Source of the DNA: Pseudomonas sp. TNT3
Lineage (GTDB): Bacteria > Pseudomonadota > Gammaproteobacteria > Pseudomonadales > Pseudomonadaceae
Assembly: GCF_010095445.2 (NCBI RefSeq)
Contig: NZ_WFGV02000004.1
Span: 1 to 64,000, forward strand
Length of the DNA stretch: 64,000 nt
Reading direction: 5' to 3'
Shown: positions 41,216 to 49,756 of the stretch, one piece after another
Layout of the letters: every line of letters begins with the position of its first letter
Position numbering within the stretch: position 1 is the first letter of the stretch
Translations under genes and position numbers: made by a program
Notes under the pieces: generated by a model
The model's database searches: none
What the model was told of the DNA's origin: nothing
Seen by the model: only the letters and a program-made list of their open reading frames with translations

Positions 41216-42583
41216 ATGGCTGGTACATCGTCCGACGCTTCAAAGGATCGCGGCTACTTCGGCAGCTTCAGCAAAAGTGCCGAAAGCGAATTCATGCCGG
41301 AAACCGCCGGCGCCGCGTTGCAGGACTCGCCGCGCTGGTCGCGGATCACCGTGTGGCTGGCGGCCGGACTGCTTATCAGCGCGGTGGTCTGGGCCAAGTT
41401 TGCCGTATTGCAGGAAGTCACCACGGGTGAAGGCAAGGCGATCCCGTCGAGCAAGGTGCAGGTGATCCAGAACCTGGAAGGCGGCATCGTCACTGAAATC
41501 TTCGTGCGCGAAGGGCAAATGGTGAACAAGGGCGACAAATTGCTGCGCCTGGATGACACGCGGTTTCTGTCGAACAAGGGTGAAAGCGAGGCGGACCGTT
41601 ATGCCTTGACGGCGCAGGTCGAACGGTTATCTGCCGAGGCCGAAGGACGACCTTTCAAGCTGTCGGCAGAAGTGATTGCCAAGGCACCGCAAGTGGCCGA
41701 GGACGAACGCTCCCTGTACGAACAACGGCAGCGTCGACTGGCCAGCGAACAGCGCACGTTGAGTGAGCAACTTCGGCAAAAAACCCAGGAACTGGCGGAA
41801 TTTCGCTCCAAACAGGGCCAGTTCAGTTCGAGCCTGGCTTTGCTGCAACAAGAGATGAACATGTCCGCGCCCCTGGTGGGAACCGGTGCGGTATCCCCGG
41901 TGGAAATCCTGCGCCTCAAACGCAGCGCCGTGGAGATACGCGGCTCGCTGAATGCCACGACGCTGGCGATTCCCCGCGCCGAATCGGCGATCAACGAAAT
42001 CAAAAGCAAGATTGACGAGTCGGAACAGTCATTCCGCTCGGACGCCGCCAAAGAGCTGAATGAGAAACGCACCGATCTGTCGAAAATCACGGCATCGAGC
42101 ATTGCCATCGACGACCGCGTCACTCGCACCACGGTGGTCTCTCCGGTGCACGGGATTATCAAGGTGCTGAAGGTCAACACCATTGGCGGCGTGGTGCAGC
42201 CGGGCAGTGACATGGTGGAAATCGTGCCCTTGGAAGACAACCTGCTGATCGAAGCCAAGGTCCGGCCGCAAGACGTGGCATTCCTGCACCCCGGCCAGAA
42301 AGCCATGGTCAAGTTCAGCGCCTACGACTACACAATCTATGGCGGGCTGAGTGCAAAGCTGGAGTTGATCGGGGCGGACACCATTACCGACGACAAGGGC
42401 AACAGCTTTTATCTGATCCAGGTAAGGACCGACAAGAATCACCTGGGTGGGGACGTGAAGCCTTTGCTGATCATTCCCGGGATGGTAGCGACGGTGGATA
42501 TCATTACCGGGGAGAAAAGCGTGCTGGATTACCTGCTTAAACCGGTGCTCAAGGCACGGACCGAGGCGATGCGCGAACGATAG
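41216..42583 (+). CDS. lapC: HlyD-family membrane-fusion protein LapC
   Basis: A 455-aa periplasmic adaptor: one membrane helix (about 41-60), biotinyl-lipoyl half motifs (QVIQNLEGGIVTEIFVREGQMVNKGDKLLRLD and the second at VVSPVHGIIKVL), a long coiled coil (about 115-290) and a beta-barrel domain ending MVATVDIITGEKSVLDYLLKPV, the HlyD signature. It bridges LapB and LapE. An AGGAG lies just upstream of the ATG. A REP pair follows the stop. Confidence 0.96.
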   Translation: MAGTSSDASKDRGYFGSFSKSAESEFMPETAGAALQDSPRWSRITVWLAAGLLISAVVWAKFAVLQEVTTGEGKAIPSSKVQVIQNLEGGIVTEIFVREGQMVNKGDKLLRLDDTRFLSNKGESEADRYALTAQVERLSAEAEGRPFKLSAEVIAKAPQVAEDERSLYEQRQRRLASEQRTLSEQLRQKTQELAEFRSKQGQFSSSLALLQQEMNMSAPLVGTGAVSPVEILRLKRSAVEIRGSLNATTLAIPRAESAINEIKSKIDESEQSFRSDAAKELNEKRTDLSKITASSIAIDDRVTRTTVVSPVHGIIKVLKVNTIGGVVQPGSDMVEIVPLEDNLLIEAKVRPQDVAFLHPGQKAMVKFSAYDYTIYGGLSAKLELIGADTITDDKGNSFYLIQVRTDKNHLGGDVKPLLIIPGMVATVDIITGEKSVLDYLLKPVLKARTEAMRER

Positions 42584-42612
42584 ATCAGGCCAGAATCTTC
42601 ATTGACTGTGCA

Positions 42613-42719
42613 CTGGCTATCGCTAGCAGGCTAGCTCCCACAGGGGATTTGGGAGCGATCAAGACTTTGTATTCTCAACTGATCAACTGTGGGAGCTAGC
42701 CTGCTGGCGATCAGGCCAG
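42613..42719. repeat. REP pair (CGCTAGCAGGCTAGCTCCCACA class)
   Basis: Inverted arms CGCTAGCAGGCTAGCTCCCA and TGGGAGCTAGCCTGCTGGCG lie between lapC and the convergent DTW-domain gene. Confidence 0.9.
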
Positions 42720-42731
42720 CACTAGCAACAC

Positions 42732-43328
42732 CTATCTCGGCCCATGATTGCGCTGGAAGGTATCCTCGCCCATCGCCGCAATCTGCCCCTCGATCAATGC
42801 CTCGAACGGCTTCAGCAACGGCTCGAAAGAGCTCGGCGCTTCCAGCGTTTGCAAGGCCTGGACGATCGCTTCAACCGTCGACAACGCTCCCGGTCCCGGC
42901 GCCTTGCGCAATCGATATCGCGACACCCCGCCCTCAGCCAGGGTCACCCGGGGCAACGCTGCCAGCAGCGGATTGAGGTGCAGCATTTTGCGCGCCTTGC
43001 GCCAGGTACCGTCCGGCACGACCAGCAATAGCGGTTCCTCGTTTTCGGTGTAGGCCTGCAACGTCTGCGCATCATCGGCAGGAAACAGCAATCGCGCCTG
43101 ATAGCCCGGTCTATTCAACAGCGCCGGTAAATCCTCGAACACTTCGCCGACGATCAGCTCGGCATTTTTCAGCCCCAATGCCGCCAACCGCGCGGTGTTC
43201 AGCGCATGGTTCACCTCACTGGGATGCTGTAACAGCAACACCCGGGTGCGGCTATCGAGGTGCGGGATCAGCGGGCACAGGCAGTGGGTTTGCGGGCGCA
43301 GGCAGCGTGGGCATTGGAGTCTGGACAT
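42732..43328 (-). CDS. DTW-domain tRNA-uridine aminocarboxypropyltransferase
   Basis: A 198-aa TapT/YfiP-type enzyme, which in E. coli adds an aminocarboxypropyl group from SAM to U47 of tRNA (acp3U). It has the N-terminal zinc cysteines C6, C9, C16 and C18 (CPRCLRPQTHCLC), the DGTW form of the DTW motif (106-109), followed by RKARKM, and the conserved SRYRLRKAPGPGALST. It is 103 bases from the REP pair after lapC and convergent to it. The LysR-type gene gbuR starts on the same strand upstream, but it probably is not in one operon. Confidence 0.93.
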   Translation of the reverse strand: MSRLQCPRCLRPQTHCLCPLIPHLDSRTRVLLLQHPSEVNHALNTARLAALGLKNAELIVGEVFEDLPALLNRPGYQARLLFPADDAQTLQAYTENEEPLLLVVPDGTWRKARKMLHLNPLLAALPRVTLAEGGVSRYRLRKAPGPGALSTVEAIVQALQTLEAPSSFEPLLKPFEALIEGQIAAMGEDTFQRNHGPR

Positions 43329-43341
43329 GCTTGCTTTTCCT

Positions 43342-44238
43342 TTAAGCAGCCTGATTGAGCTGTGCTTTGAGCAAATCGCGGAAGGTCTGGATCAACGGTT
43401 CACGGCTGCGGCCACGGCGCACGATCATCGAAAATGGCGCCTGATAGCCGAACGTCGCCGGCAACAGCACGCGCAAATCGCCCTTGTCGGCCCAGGCCTG
43501 GGCGTAATGCTCCGGCAAATAACCGATGTAGGCGCCCGACAGCACCAGAATCAGCTGCGCCTCCATACTCTCCACCGTCGCCGCGCTGTGTTTGAAGCCA
43601 TGACGCGCCAGCTCCGCCTGGCTCCAGTAGCCGCGCCCCACCATGCGCTGCTGGGTGATGACTTGCTCGGGGATACGTCGTTCGGTGAACAGCGGATGGC
43701 GACTGCTGCAATACAACCAGTGCTGTTCACGGTACAGCGGCATGTAGACCAGACCGCTCATGCGCGTCGAGAAAGCACCGATGGCCAGGTCGAGGCGATT
43801 GTCCTGCACGCCGAGTTGCAGCTCATATGGGCTCATGACCGACAGATGCAAATGCACCGCCGGGTGTTCCTGGCTGTAGGCGCCGATGGCTTCGGCGAAG
43901 GGCAAGGCCTTGTCGCTGACGGTAGAGTCGATCACCCCCAGATTCAGCGTGCCACGCAGCTCGCCTTTGAGGGCCGCGGCGTATTGCTCGAAACCTTCGA
44001 GCTCGGCCAACAGGCGCAAGGTTTCCTGATGAAACAGTTCGCCCTTGCTGGTCAGGCTGAAACCACCTCGACCGCGATGGCAGAGCACCAGGCCAAGCGC
44101 AGCTTCGAGCTGGCTCATGTAGGTGCTGATCGCCGACGTGGAAAGGTTGAGCTCATGCTGGGCAGTGGCGAACCCCTGATGACGGACCACGCTGACGAAG
44201 ATGCGCAATAGTTTCAGGTCGGGTAAAGCGTTGGCCAT
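43342..44238 (-). CDS. gbuR: LysR-family regulator of the guanidinobutyrase cluster
   Basis: A 298-aa LysR regulator: N-terminal winged helix (LPDLKLLRIFVSVVRHQGFATAQHELNLSTSAISTYMSQLEAALGLVLC in pieces) and periplasmic-binding-type effector domain. It is divergent from gbuA, as is PA1422 (GbuR) from PA1421 in P. aeruginosa. GbuR activates gbuA with 4-guanidinobutyrate there. The ATG at 44238 follows GGAG; a start six codons earlier is less likely. A candidate LysR box lies between the two genes. Confidence 0.85.
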   Translation of the reverse strand: MANALPDLKLLRIFVSVVRHQGFATAQHELNLSTSAISTYMSQLEAALGLVLCHRGRGGFSLTSKGELFHQETLRLLAELEGFEQYAAALKGELRGTLNLGVIDSTVSDKALPFAEAIGAYSQEHPAVHLHLSVMSPYELQLGVQDNRLDLAIGAFSTRMSGLVYMPLYREQHWLYCSSRHPLFTERRIPEQVITQQRMVGRGYWSQAELARHGFKHSAATVESMEAQLILVLSGAYIGYLPEHYAQAWADKGDLRVLLPATFGYQAPFSMIVRRGRSREPLIQTFRDLLKAQLNQAA

Positions 44239-44275
44239 GGGGGCTCCAGCAAACACACAGGTAGACGATTGGGCA

Positions 44276-44316
44276 TGTAGCAGCTGCCGAGCCTGCGAGG
44301 CTCGGCAGCTGCTACA
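44276..44316. repeat. REP palindrome (TGTAGCAGCTGCCGAGCC class)
   Basis: Perfect 18-bp inverted repeat TGTAGCAGCTGCCGAGCC / GGCTCGGCAGCTGCTACA with five-base loop, between gbuR and the candidate GbuR box. Confidence 0.95.
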
Positions 44317-44337
44317 AGTCTATCTCCGCCTCCTCCA

Positions 44338-44361
44338 TTAGTTTAGAAAAATCTGAACTAA
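44338..44361. promoter_or_regulatory. Candidate LysR-type operator for GbuR
   Basis: Inverted repeat TTAGTTTAG-AAAAAT-CTGAACTAA, with one mismatch in nine base pairs. It has the T-N11-A layout of LysR binding sites and sits about 120 bp before gbuA and 100 bp before gbuR. Confidence 0.6.
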
Positions 44362-44483
44362 GTATTTGCCCGTAGCGATTCTTCCCGGGCACTACATTTC
44401 GCAGAATCGGCCCACAGCGGTACCCGTGCTTCCATGAACGGCGTAACCGACATAAATAAAACAACGACGATGAGGCCCTACCC

Positions 44484-45434
44484 GTGGACAAGATTCTTCA
44501 CCAACCACTGGGCGGCAACGAAATGCCGCGCTTCGGCGGCATCGCCACCATGATGCGACTCCCCCATTTGCCTACCGCTGCTGGTCTGGATGCTGCCTTT
44601 GTTGGCGTCCCGCTGGATATCGGCACCTCGCTGCGCCCTGGCACCCGTTTCGGGCCTCGCGAAATCCGCGCTGAATCGGTGATGATCCGCCCCTACAACA
44701 TGGCGACCGGTGCTGCGCCGTTCGACTCCCTGTCGGTAGCCGACATCGGTGACGTCGCGATCAACACCTTCAACTTGCTGGATGCCGTGCGGATCATCGA
44801 AGAATCCTACGACAACATCCTCGAACACGACGTGATCCCGTTGACTCTGGGCGGCGACCACACCATCACCCTGCCGATCCTGCGTGCCATTCACAAGAAG
44901 CACGGCAAGGTCGGCCTGGTGCACATCGACGCCCACGCCGATGTGAACGATCACATGTTCGGCGAGAAAATCGCCCACGGCACCACCTTCCGTCGCGCCG
45001 TTGAAGAAGGCCTGCTGGACCCGGATCGCGTGGTCCAGATTGGTCTGCGCGCCCAGGGCTACACCGCTGACGATTTCAACTGGAGCCGTAAACAGGGTTT
45101 CCGCGTGGTGCAGGCCGAAGAATGCTGGCACAAATCCCTGGCCCCCCTGATGGCTGAAGTTCGCGAGAAAGTTGGCGGTGGTCCGGTGTACCTGAGTTTC
45201 GACATCGACGGCATCGACCCGGCCTGGGCACCGGGTACCGGCACTCCGGAAATCGGTGGTCTGACGACCATTCAGGCAATCGAGATCGTGCGGGGCTGCC
45301 AAGGCCTCGACCTGGTGGGTTGCGATCTGGTAGAAGTCTCGCCCGCTTACGACACAACCGGCAACACCTCACTGCTGGCCGCCAACCTGCTGTACGAAAT
45401 GCTCTGCGTACTGCCAGGCGTGGTCCACCGCTGA
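44484..45434 (+). CDS. gbuA: Guanidinobutyrase (agmatinase/arginase family)
   Basis: A 316-aa ureohydrolase that converts 4-guanidinobutyrate to 4-aminobutyrate and urea. Manganese ligands are all visible: H126 (GGDHTITLP), D149/H151/D153 (HIDAHADV) and D240/D242 (SFDIDGIDPAWAPGTGTPEIGG). It matches the Pseudomonas GbuA pattern (YNMATGAAPF, NDHMFGEKIAHGTTFRRA) rather than agmatinase SpeB. The NTF2-like gene begins nine bases after its stop. The alternative guanidinopropionase (GpuA) is less likely from the neighbours. Confidence 0.9.
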   Translation: MDKILHQPLGGNEMPRFGGIATMMRLPHLPTAAGLDAAFVGVPLDIGTSLRPGTRFGPREIRAESVMIRPYNMATGAAPFDSLSVADIGDVAINTFNLLDAVRIIEESYDNILEHDVIPLTLGGDHTITLPILRAIHKKHGKVGLVHIDAHADVNDHMFGEKIAHGTTFRRAVEEGLLDPDRVVQIGLRAQGYTADDFNWSRKQGFRVVQAEECWHKSLAPLMAEVREKVGGGPVYLSFDIDGIDPAWAPGTGTPEIGGLTTIQAIEIVRGCQGLDLVGCDLVEVSPAYDTTGNTSLLAANLLYEMLCVLPGVVHR

Positions 45435-45443
45435 GTATCGGTC

Positions 45444-45866
45444 ATGAACGAACGCGATCAGGTACTGAAAGCCGCCGCCGATCTGGTGTCGGCCTTTGCC
45501 CGTAACGATCGCGAAGCCTACTTCGGCGCCTTCAGCGCCGATGCCAGCTTCGTGTTCTACACCCTCGAGCAACCCCTGCTGTCGCGCGATGCCTACCAGG
45601 CATTGTGGGACACCTGGCGCTCGGAGGATGGCTTCGAAGTGCTGTCGTGCACTTCAAGCAACGCCTTTATCAGCCTGCAAGGTGATGTGGCGATTTTCAT
45701 CCATGACGTGGCCACCGAGCTGCGCATGCAAGGGGAGCAACACTTCAGCCAGGAGCGCGAGACGATTGTTTTCAAAAAACAAGCGTCTGGCCGAGAACAA
45801 CAAGGCCTATGGCTGGCCTGTCACGAACATTTGTCCGCCATGCCGGAAGGGCTGCCACCCCCTTAG
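45444..45866 (+). CDS. NTF2/SnoaL-like domain protein (PA1420-like)
   Basis: A 140-aa single-domain protein of the DUF4440/SnoaL fold (AAADLVSAFARNDREAYFGAFSADASFVFYT, and the C-terminal WLACHEHLSAMP). It is translated with gbuA: nine bases between stop and start. It matches the position of PA1420 in P. aeruginosa. Its role in guanidino-acid breakdown is unknown. Confidence 0.85.
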   Translation: MNERDQVLKAAADLVSAFARNDREAYFGAFSADASFVFYTLEQPLLSRDAYQALWDTWRSEDGFEVLSCTSSNAFISLQGDVAIFIHDVATELRMQGEQHFSQERETIVFKKQASGREQQGLWLACHEHLSAMPEGLPPP

Positions 45867-45920
45867 CCAAACAGGTGACGCTCACGCACGATGAGCGCGC
45901 CTTTATGATCGGAGCAGATC

Positions 45921-47432
45921 ATGAATAACAACAACAAAGAAAAAAGCCTTAGCAGCATTGAAACAAACGGGGTCGAACAGATTCCGGATCATGAGCGTGA
46001 CGCCCGACCCAGCGACCTGTTTCGCTTGATCTTCGGCGGCGCCAATACCTTTGCTACCGCAGTGCTTGGCAGTTTCCCGGTGTTGTTCGGACTGTCGTTT
46101 CAGGCCGGTGTCTGGGCGATTGTGCTGGGCGTATTGCTGGGCGCGCTGATCCTTGCACCGATGGGCTTGTTCGGCCCGATCAATGGCACCAACAACGCCG
46201 TGTCTTCCGGTGCGCATTTTGGCGTGCACGGGCGGATCGTCGGTTCGTTCTTGTCGCTGTTGACCGCCATCGCCTTCTTCTCACTGTCGGTCTGGAGTTC
46301 GGGCGATGCGTTGATTGGTGGCGCCAAACGCTTGATCGGCCTCCCGGAAACCGACCTGACATTGGGCCTGGCCTACGGTCTGTTCGCGATCCTGGTGTTG
46401 ACCGTGTGCATCTACGGTTTCCGCTTCATGTTGTGGGTCAACCGCATTGCGGTGTGGGCTGCCAGCGCACTGTTCCTGCTCGGCATCTTCGCGTTCGCCC
46501 CGACGTTCGACAGCCATTTCGCCGGCACTGTCGCTATGGGTCAGGCCGGTTTCTGGGCCGCCTTCATCGGCGCGGCACTGGTCGCCATGAGCAACCCGAT
46601 TTCCTTTGGGGCGTTCCTCGGTGACTGGTCGCGGTACATTCCGCGGGAGACCCCGAAAGGTCGAATCATGCTTGCCGTGGTCGGCGCACAGATCGCCACC
46701 CTTATCCCCTTCCTGTTTGGCCTCGCCACCGCCACGATCGTTGCAATCAAGGCGCCGGACTACATCGCGGCCAACAACTATGTGGGCGGGCTGCTGGCGG
46801 TTTCCCCGAGCTGGTTCTTTTTGCCGGTATGCCTGATCGCCGTGATCGGCGGCATGTCCACGGGCACCACTTCCCTCTATGGCACCGGGCTGGACATGTC
46901 CAGCGTGTTTCCGCGCGTGTTGTCGCGAGTCAAGGCGACCTTGCTGATCGGTGTGATGTCGATCGCCTTCATCTTCATCGGACGCTTCGCGGCCAACCTG
47001 GTGCAGAGCGTGTCGACCTTCGCCGTGCTGATCATCACCTGCACCACCCCTTGGATGGTGATCATGATCATCGGTCTGCTGGTGCGTCGCGGCTTCTACT
47101 GCCCGGATGACCTGCAGGTGTTTACTCGCGGCGAGAAAGGTGGCCGCTACTGGTTCACCCACGGCTGGAACTGGCGTGGCCTGGGTGCCTGGATCCCGAG
47201 TGCCTTGGTGGGTTTGTGCTTTGTGAACCTGCCGGGCCAGTTTGTCGGACCGCTGGGCAATCTCGCCGACGGCATCGACATCAGCCTGCCGGTCACGCTG
47301 GGCCTGGCGTCAGTGGTGTATTTGGCACTGCTGAGCCTGTTCCCGGAATCGGCTGCTGTGTTCGGGCCAAATGATTCGCGTAGCAAGGGCACGGATTCGC
47401 TCGTTAAACCGGCGATGCGTCAAGCCGCCTGA
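45921..47432 (+). CDS. NCS1-family purine/cytosine-type permease
   Basis: A 503-aa twelve-helix transporter of the NCS1 (cytosine-purine permease) family: LIFGGANTFATAVLGSFPVLFGLS is the first helix pair and NGTNNAVSSGAHFGVHGRIVGSF the family motif. It sits 54 bp after the NTF2-like gene and corresponds to PA1419. It likely imports guanidinobutyrate or a similar compound, but this is inferred from the cluster only. Confidence 0.9.
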   Translation: MNNNNKEKSLSSIETNGVEQIPDHERDARPSDLFRLIFGGANTFATAVLGSFPVLFGLSFQAGVWAIVLGVLLGALILAPMGLFGPINGTNNAVSSGAHFGVHGRIVGSFLSLLTAIAFFSLSVWSSGDALIGGAKRLIGLPETDLTLGLAYGLFAILVLTVCIYGFRFMLWVNRIAVWAASALFLLGIFAFAPTFDSHFAGTVAMGQAGFWAAFIGAALVAMSNPISFGAFLGDWSRYIPRETPKGRIMLAVVGAQIATLIPFLFGLATATIVAIKAPDYIAANNYVGGLLAVSPSWFFLPVCLIAVIGGMSTGTTSLYGTGLDMSSVFPRVLSRVKATLLIGVMSIAFIFIGRFAANLVQSVSTFAVLIITCTTPWMVIMIIGLLVRRGFYCPDDLQVFTRGEKGGRYWFTHGWNWRGLGAWIPSALVGLCFVNLPGQFVGPLGNLADGIDISLPVTLGLASVVYLALLSLFPESAAVFGPNDSRSKGTDSLVKPAMRQAA

Positions 47433-47460
47433 TTCGAAAAAACGGTGGTTAACGGAACCT

Positions 47461-47557
47461 CTGTGGCGAGGGAGCTTGCTCCCGCTCGACTGCGCAGCAG
47501 TCGCAAAAGATTTGGGGCTACTGCGTAGCCCAGCGGGAGCAAGCTCCCTCGCCACAA
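47461..47557. repeat. REP pair (TGTGGCGAGGGAGCTTGCTCCC class)
   Basis: Inverted arms TGTGGCGAGGGAGCTTGCTC and GAGCAAGCTCCCTCGCCACA surrounding GCAGCAGTCG, between the two transporter genes. Confidence 0.92.
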
Positions 47558-47624
47558 AAAGCGGCCTGATTGCCACATTGCTTTTCAGCCTCACCATAAA
47601 AAAGACAATCGGAGACACGCCATC

Positions 47625-49004
47625 ATGGCTTTGGATTTATTCGTCGTACTCATCTACGCCGCCGCGATGCTGGTTCTCGGCTACTTCGGCATGCGCAAGG
47701 CCAAGACCCACGAAGACTACCTGGTCGCCGGTCGTAACCTCGGCCCAAGCCTCTACATGGGCACGATGGCCGCGACTGTGCTGGGTGGCGCGTCCACCGT
47801 CGGCACCGTGCGCCTGGGTTACGTCCATGGCATCTCCGGTTTCTGGCTCTGCGCCGCACTGGGTTGCGGGATCGTCGCGCTGAACCTGTTTCTCGCCAAA
47901 CCCCTGCTCAAACTTAAAGTGTTCACCGTCACCCAGGTATTGGAAAAACGCTACAACCCAATGGCCCGTACCGCCAGCGCCACCATCATGCTGGCCTATG
48001 CCCTGATGATCGGCGTGACCTCGATCCTGGCAATCGGCACCGTGCTACAAGTGCTGTTCGGTCTGCCATTCTGGATATCCTTGCTGCTGGGCGGCGGTGT
48101 CGTCGTGATCTACTCGACCATCGGCGGCATGTGGTCGCTGACCCTGACCGACATTGTCCAGTTCGGAATCCAGACCGTCGGCCTGATGTTCCTGCTGTTG
48201 CCGATCTGCCTGTACCGCGTGGGTGGCTGGGATCAACTGGTAGCGCAATTGCCGGCTACCAGCTTCAGCTTCACGGCCATTGGCTGGGATACCATCATCA
48301 CCTACTTCATGATCTACTTTTTCGGGATCCTGATCGGCCAGGACATCTGGCAACGGGTGTTCACTGCACGCAGTGAAAAGGTCGCCAGGTACGCCGGCAC
48401 CACTGCGGGCATCTACTGCATCATCTACGGTCTGGTGTGCGCCCTGATCGGTATGGCCGCTCACGTGTTGATTCCGGACCTGGACAACGTCAACAACGCC
48501 TTCGCCGCCATCGTCAAACTGTCCTTGCCGGACGGCATCCGTGGCCTGGTGATCGCTGCGGCCCTGGCAGCCATGATGTCCACCGCCAGCGCCGGTCTGC
48601 TGGCCGCCTCCACCACCCTGACCGAAGACCTGCTGCCGAAACTGCGTGGCGGTAAACAGTCGAGCCTGGGCATCAACCGTATATTCACCCTGCTGACCGG
48701 CCTCGTGGTGCTCGGCATCGCACTGGTCGTCAACGACGTGATCAGCGCACTGACGCTGGCCTACAACCTGTTGGTGGGCGGCATGCTGATTCCGCTGATG
48801 GGTGCGATCTTCTGGAAACGTGCAACCACCGCAGGGGCCATCGCCAGTATGGGCATGGGCTTTGCCACTGCGCTGGTGTTCATGTTCAAGGATGGTCTGG
48901 ACGCCAACACCCCGATCTACTACAGCCTGGGCGTCGGCTTGGTGAGTTTCGTGCTGGTCAGCCTGATGTCCCGTCGCCCGACGATGGTGGCGAGCGCACT
49001 CTGA
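47625..49004 (+). CDS. Sodium:solute symporter family protein
   Basis: A 459-aa SSS-family Na+-coupled transporter with about 13 helices. Family features include MRKAKTHEDYLVAGRNLGPSLYMGTMAATVLGG near the start and YDLLVGG-like TLAYNLLVGGMLIPLMGAIFWKRATTAGA near the end. It corresponds to PA1418 and is the second transporter of the gbu cluster. It is followed by a terminator hairpin. Confidence 0.92.
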   Translation: MALDLFVVLIYAAAMLVLGYFGMRKAKTHEDYLVAGRNLGPSLYMGTMAATVLGGASTVGTVRLGYVHGISGFWLCAALGCGIVALNLFLAKPLLKLKVFTVTQVLEKRYNPMARTASATIMLAYALMIGVTSILAIGTVLQVLFGLPFWISLLLGGGVVVIYSTIGGMWSLTLTDIVQFGIQTVGLMFLLLPICLYRVGGWDQLVAQLPATSFSFTAIGWDTIITYFMIYFFGILIGQDIWQRVFTARSEKVARYAGTTAGIYCIIYGLVCALIGMAAHVLIPDLDNVNNAFAAIVKLSLPDGIRGLVIAAALAAMMSTASAGLLAASTTLTEDLLPKLRGGKQSSLGINRIFTLLTGLVVLGIALVVNDVISALTLAYNLLVGGMLIPLMGAIFWKRATTAGAIASMGMGFATALVFMFKDGLDANTPIYYSLGVGLVSFVLVSLMSRRPTMVASAL

Positions 49005-49034
49005 TCTGAAAAGAATGCCTTAACGTTTTCTTCG

Positions 49035-49070
49035 ACGGGTGTGGCGTCGGTTGCCACACCCGTTTTTTTC
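49035..49070 (+). terminator. Terminator after the sodium:solute symporter gene
   Basis: Perfect 11-bp stem ACGGGTGTGGC / GCCACACCCGT followed by a seven-T tract, 30 bp after the stop. Confidence 0.92.
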
Positions 49071-49173
49071 GCCTGCAGAAAGGTGCTGCACAGACGAGTG
49101 GCAGGGCTGGCGTTGCGCAAGCCTGCTGTACTCAAGAACGGGAAAACAATAATAACGCCCTCGAAGAACGACC

Positions 49174-49425
49174 ATGAAAAGAGCCGCCATTCGTGCCGCC
49201 GTGCATCGCTTTATCAGCCGCTTACTGGAATCTCAGGATGACTTCGACGACAACGCGAGCCTGGAAGCGTTGGGACTGGATAAACAGGAAATTGAAGAGC
49301 TGATCTTCCATTTGGAGGATGAGCTGGGATTGACCGCGTTTACGGGCGAGGAAGATCAAATGCTCAGAAACGCAAAAACGGCCAATGACTTGAGCCGTTT
49401 TTTAATAGAGGTAGGTAGGCATTGA
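49174..49425 (+). CDS. Small acyl-carrier-protein-like protein lacking the carrier serine
   Basis: An 83-aa helical acidic protein with ACP-like layout: a first helix (about 5-20), DFDDNASLEALGLDKQEIEELIFHLEDELGLT, and a last helix (NDLSRFLIEVGRH). In ACPs the segment reads GxDSL, with Ser modified by phosphopantetheine. Here the serine position is Lys37 (GLDKQE), so it cannot carry an acyl group in the usual way. No biosynthetic partner is near. The ribosome site is only weak (GAAGAA). The fold is inferred; the function is unknown. Confidence 0.7.
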   Translation: MKRAAIRAAVHRFISRLLESQDDFDDNASLEALGLDKQEIEELIFHLEDELGLTAFTGEEDQMLRNAKTANDLSRFLIEVGRH

Positions 49426-49488
49426 GGGATAGGTCATCTATCCCTCTGACGAAACCAGGTCTGCAGTACTACCGAACCTGACTCAGCT

Positions 49489-49617
49489 TTACCGCCGGCG
49501 TGGCTGGCGTCGACGCTGCTCGTCGTCGGTACGGATTGGCACAGGTTGCAGAGGCGGTTCGATCAAACCGAGTGCGATACCCAGGTCGTGCAGCCAGTTT
49601 TGGATTTTCTCTTTCAT
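49489..49617 (-). CDS. PA1414-like small conserved protein, 42 aa (SicX locus type)
   Basis: A 42-aa reading frame MKEKIQNWLHDLGIALGLIEPP followed by a basic tail (QRRRQPRRR). It resembles P. aeruginosa PA1414, which I recall as the locus of the Anr-controlled regulatory RNA SicX. GGGG precedes the ATG at 49617. An Anr-like box is 115 bp upstream, and the next genes are the gbu cluster, the same neighbourhood as PA1414-PA1422. Whether the RNA, the peptide or both matter here cannot be told from sequence. Confidence 0.7.
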   Translation of the reverse strand: MKEKIQNWLHDLGIALGLIEPPLQPVPIRTDDEQRRRQPRRR

Positions 49618-49731
49618 GGTGCCCCCTTCAGGGTAGTGCCGAGCGGCCGGAATTCTGTAGCCGCTTCGCACTGATAATAGTCCGAAGTCCTACGCAATGC
49701 TCGGCAAAAGTCGCAATGATCTGTTACTGAA

Positions 49732-49745
49732 TTGATCCAAATCAT
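49732..49745 (-). promoter_or_regulatory. Anr/FNR-type box upstream of the PA1414-like gene
   Basis: TTGATCCAAATCAT matches the Anr consensus TTGAT-N4-ATCAA in nine of ten positions. It lies between the PA1414-like gene (minus strand) and the LysR gene. A possible -10 TATTAT is at 49674-49679 on the minus strand, giving a class I-like spacing of about 70 bp. Confidence 0.7.
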
Positions 49746-49756
49746 TCAGTAATAGT

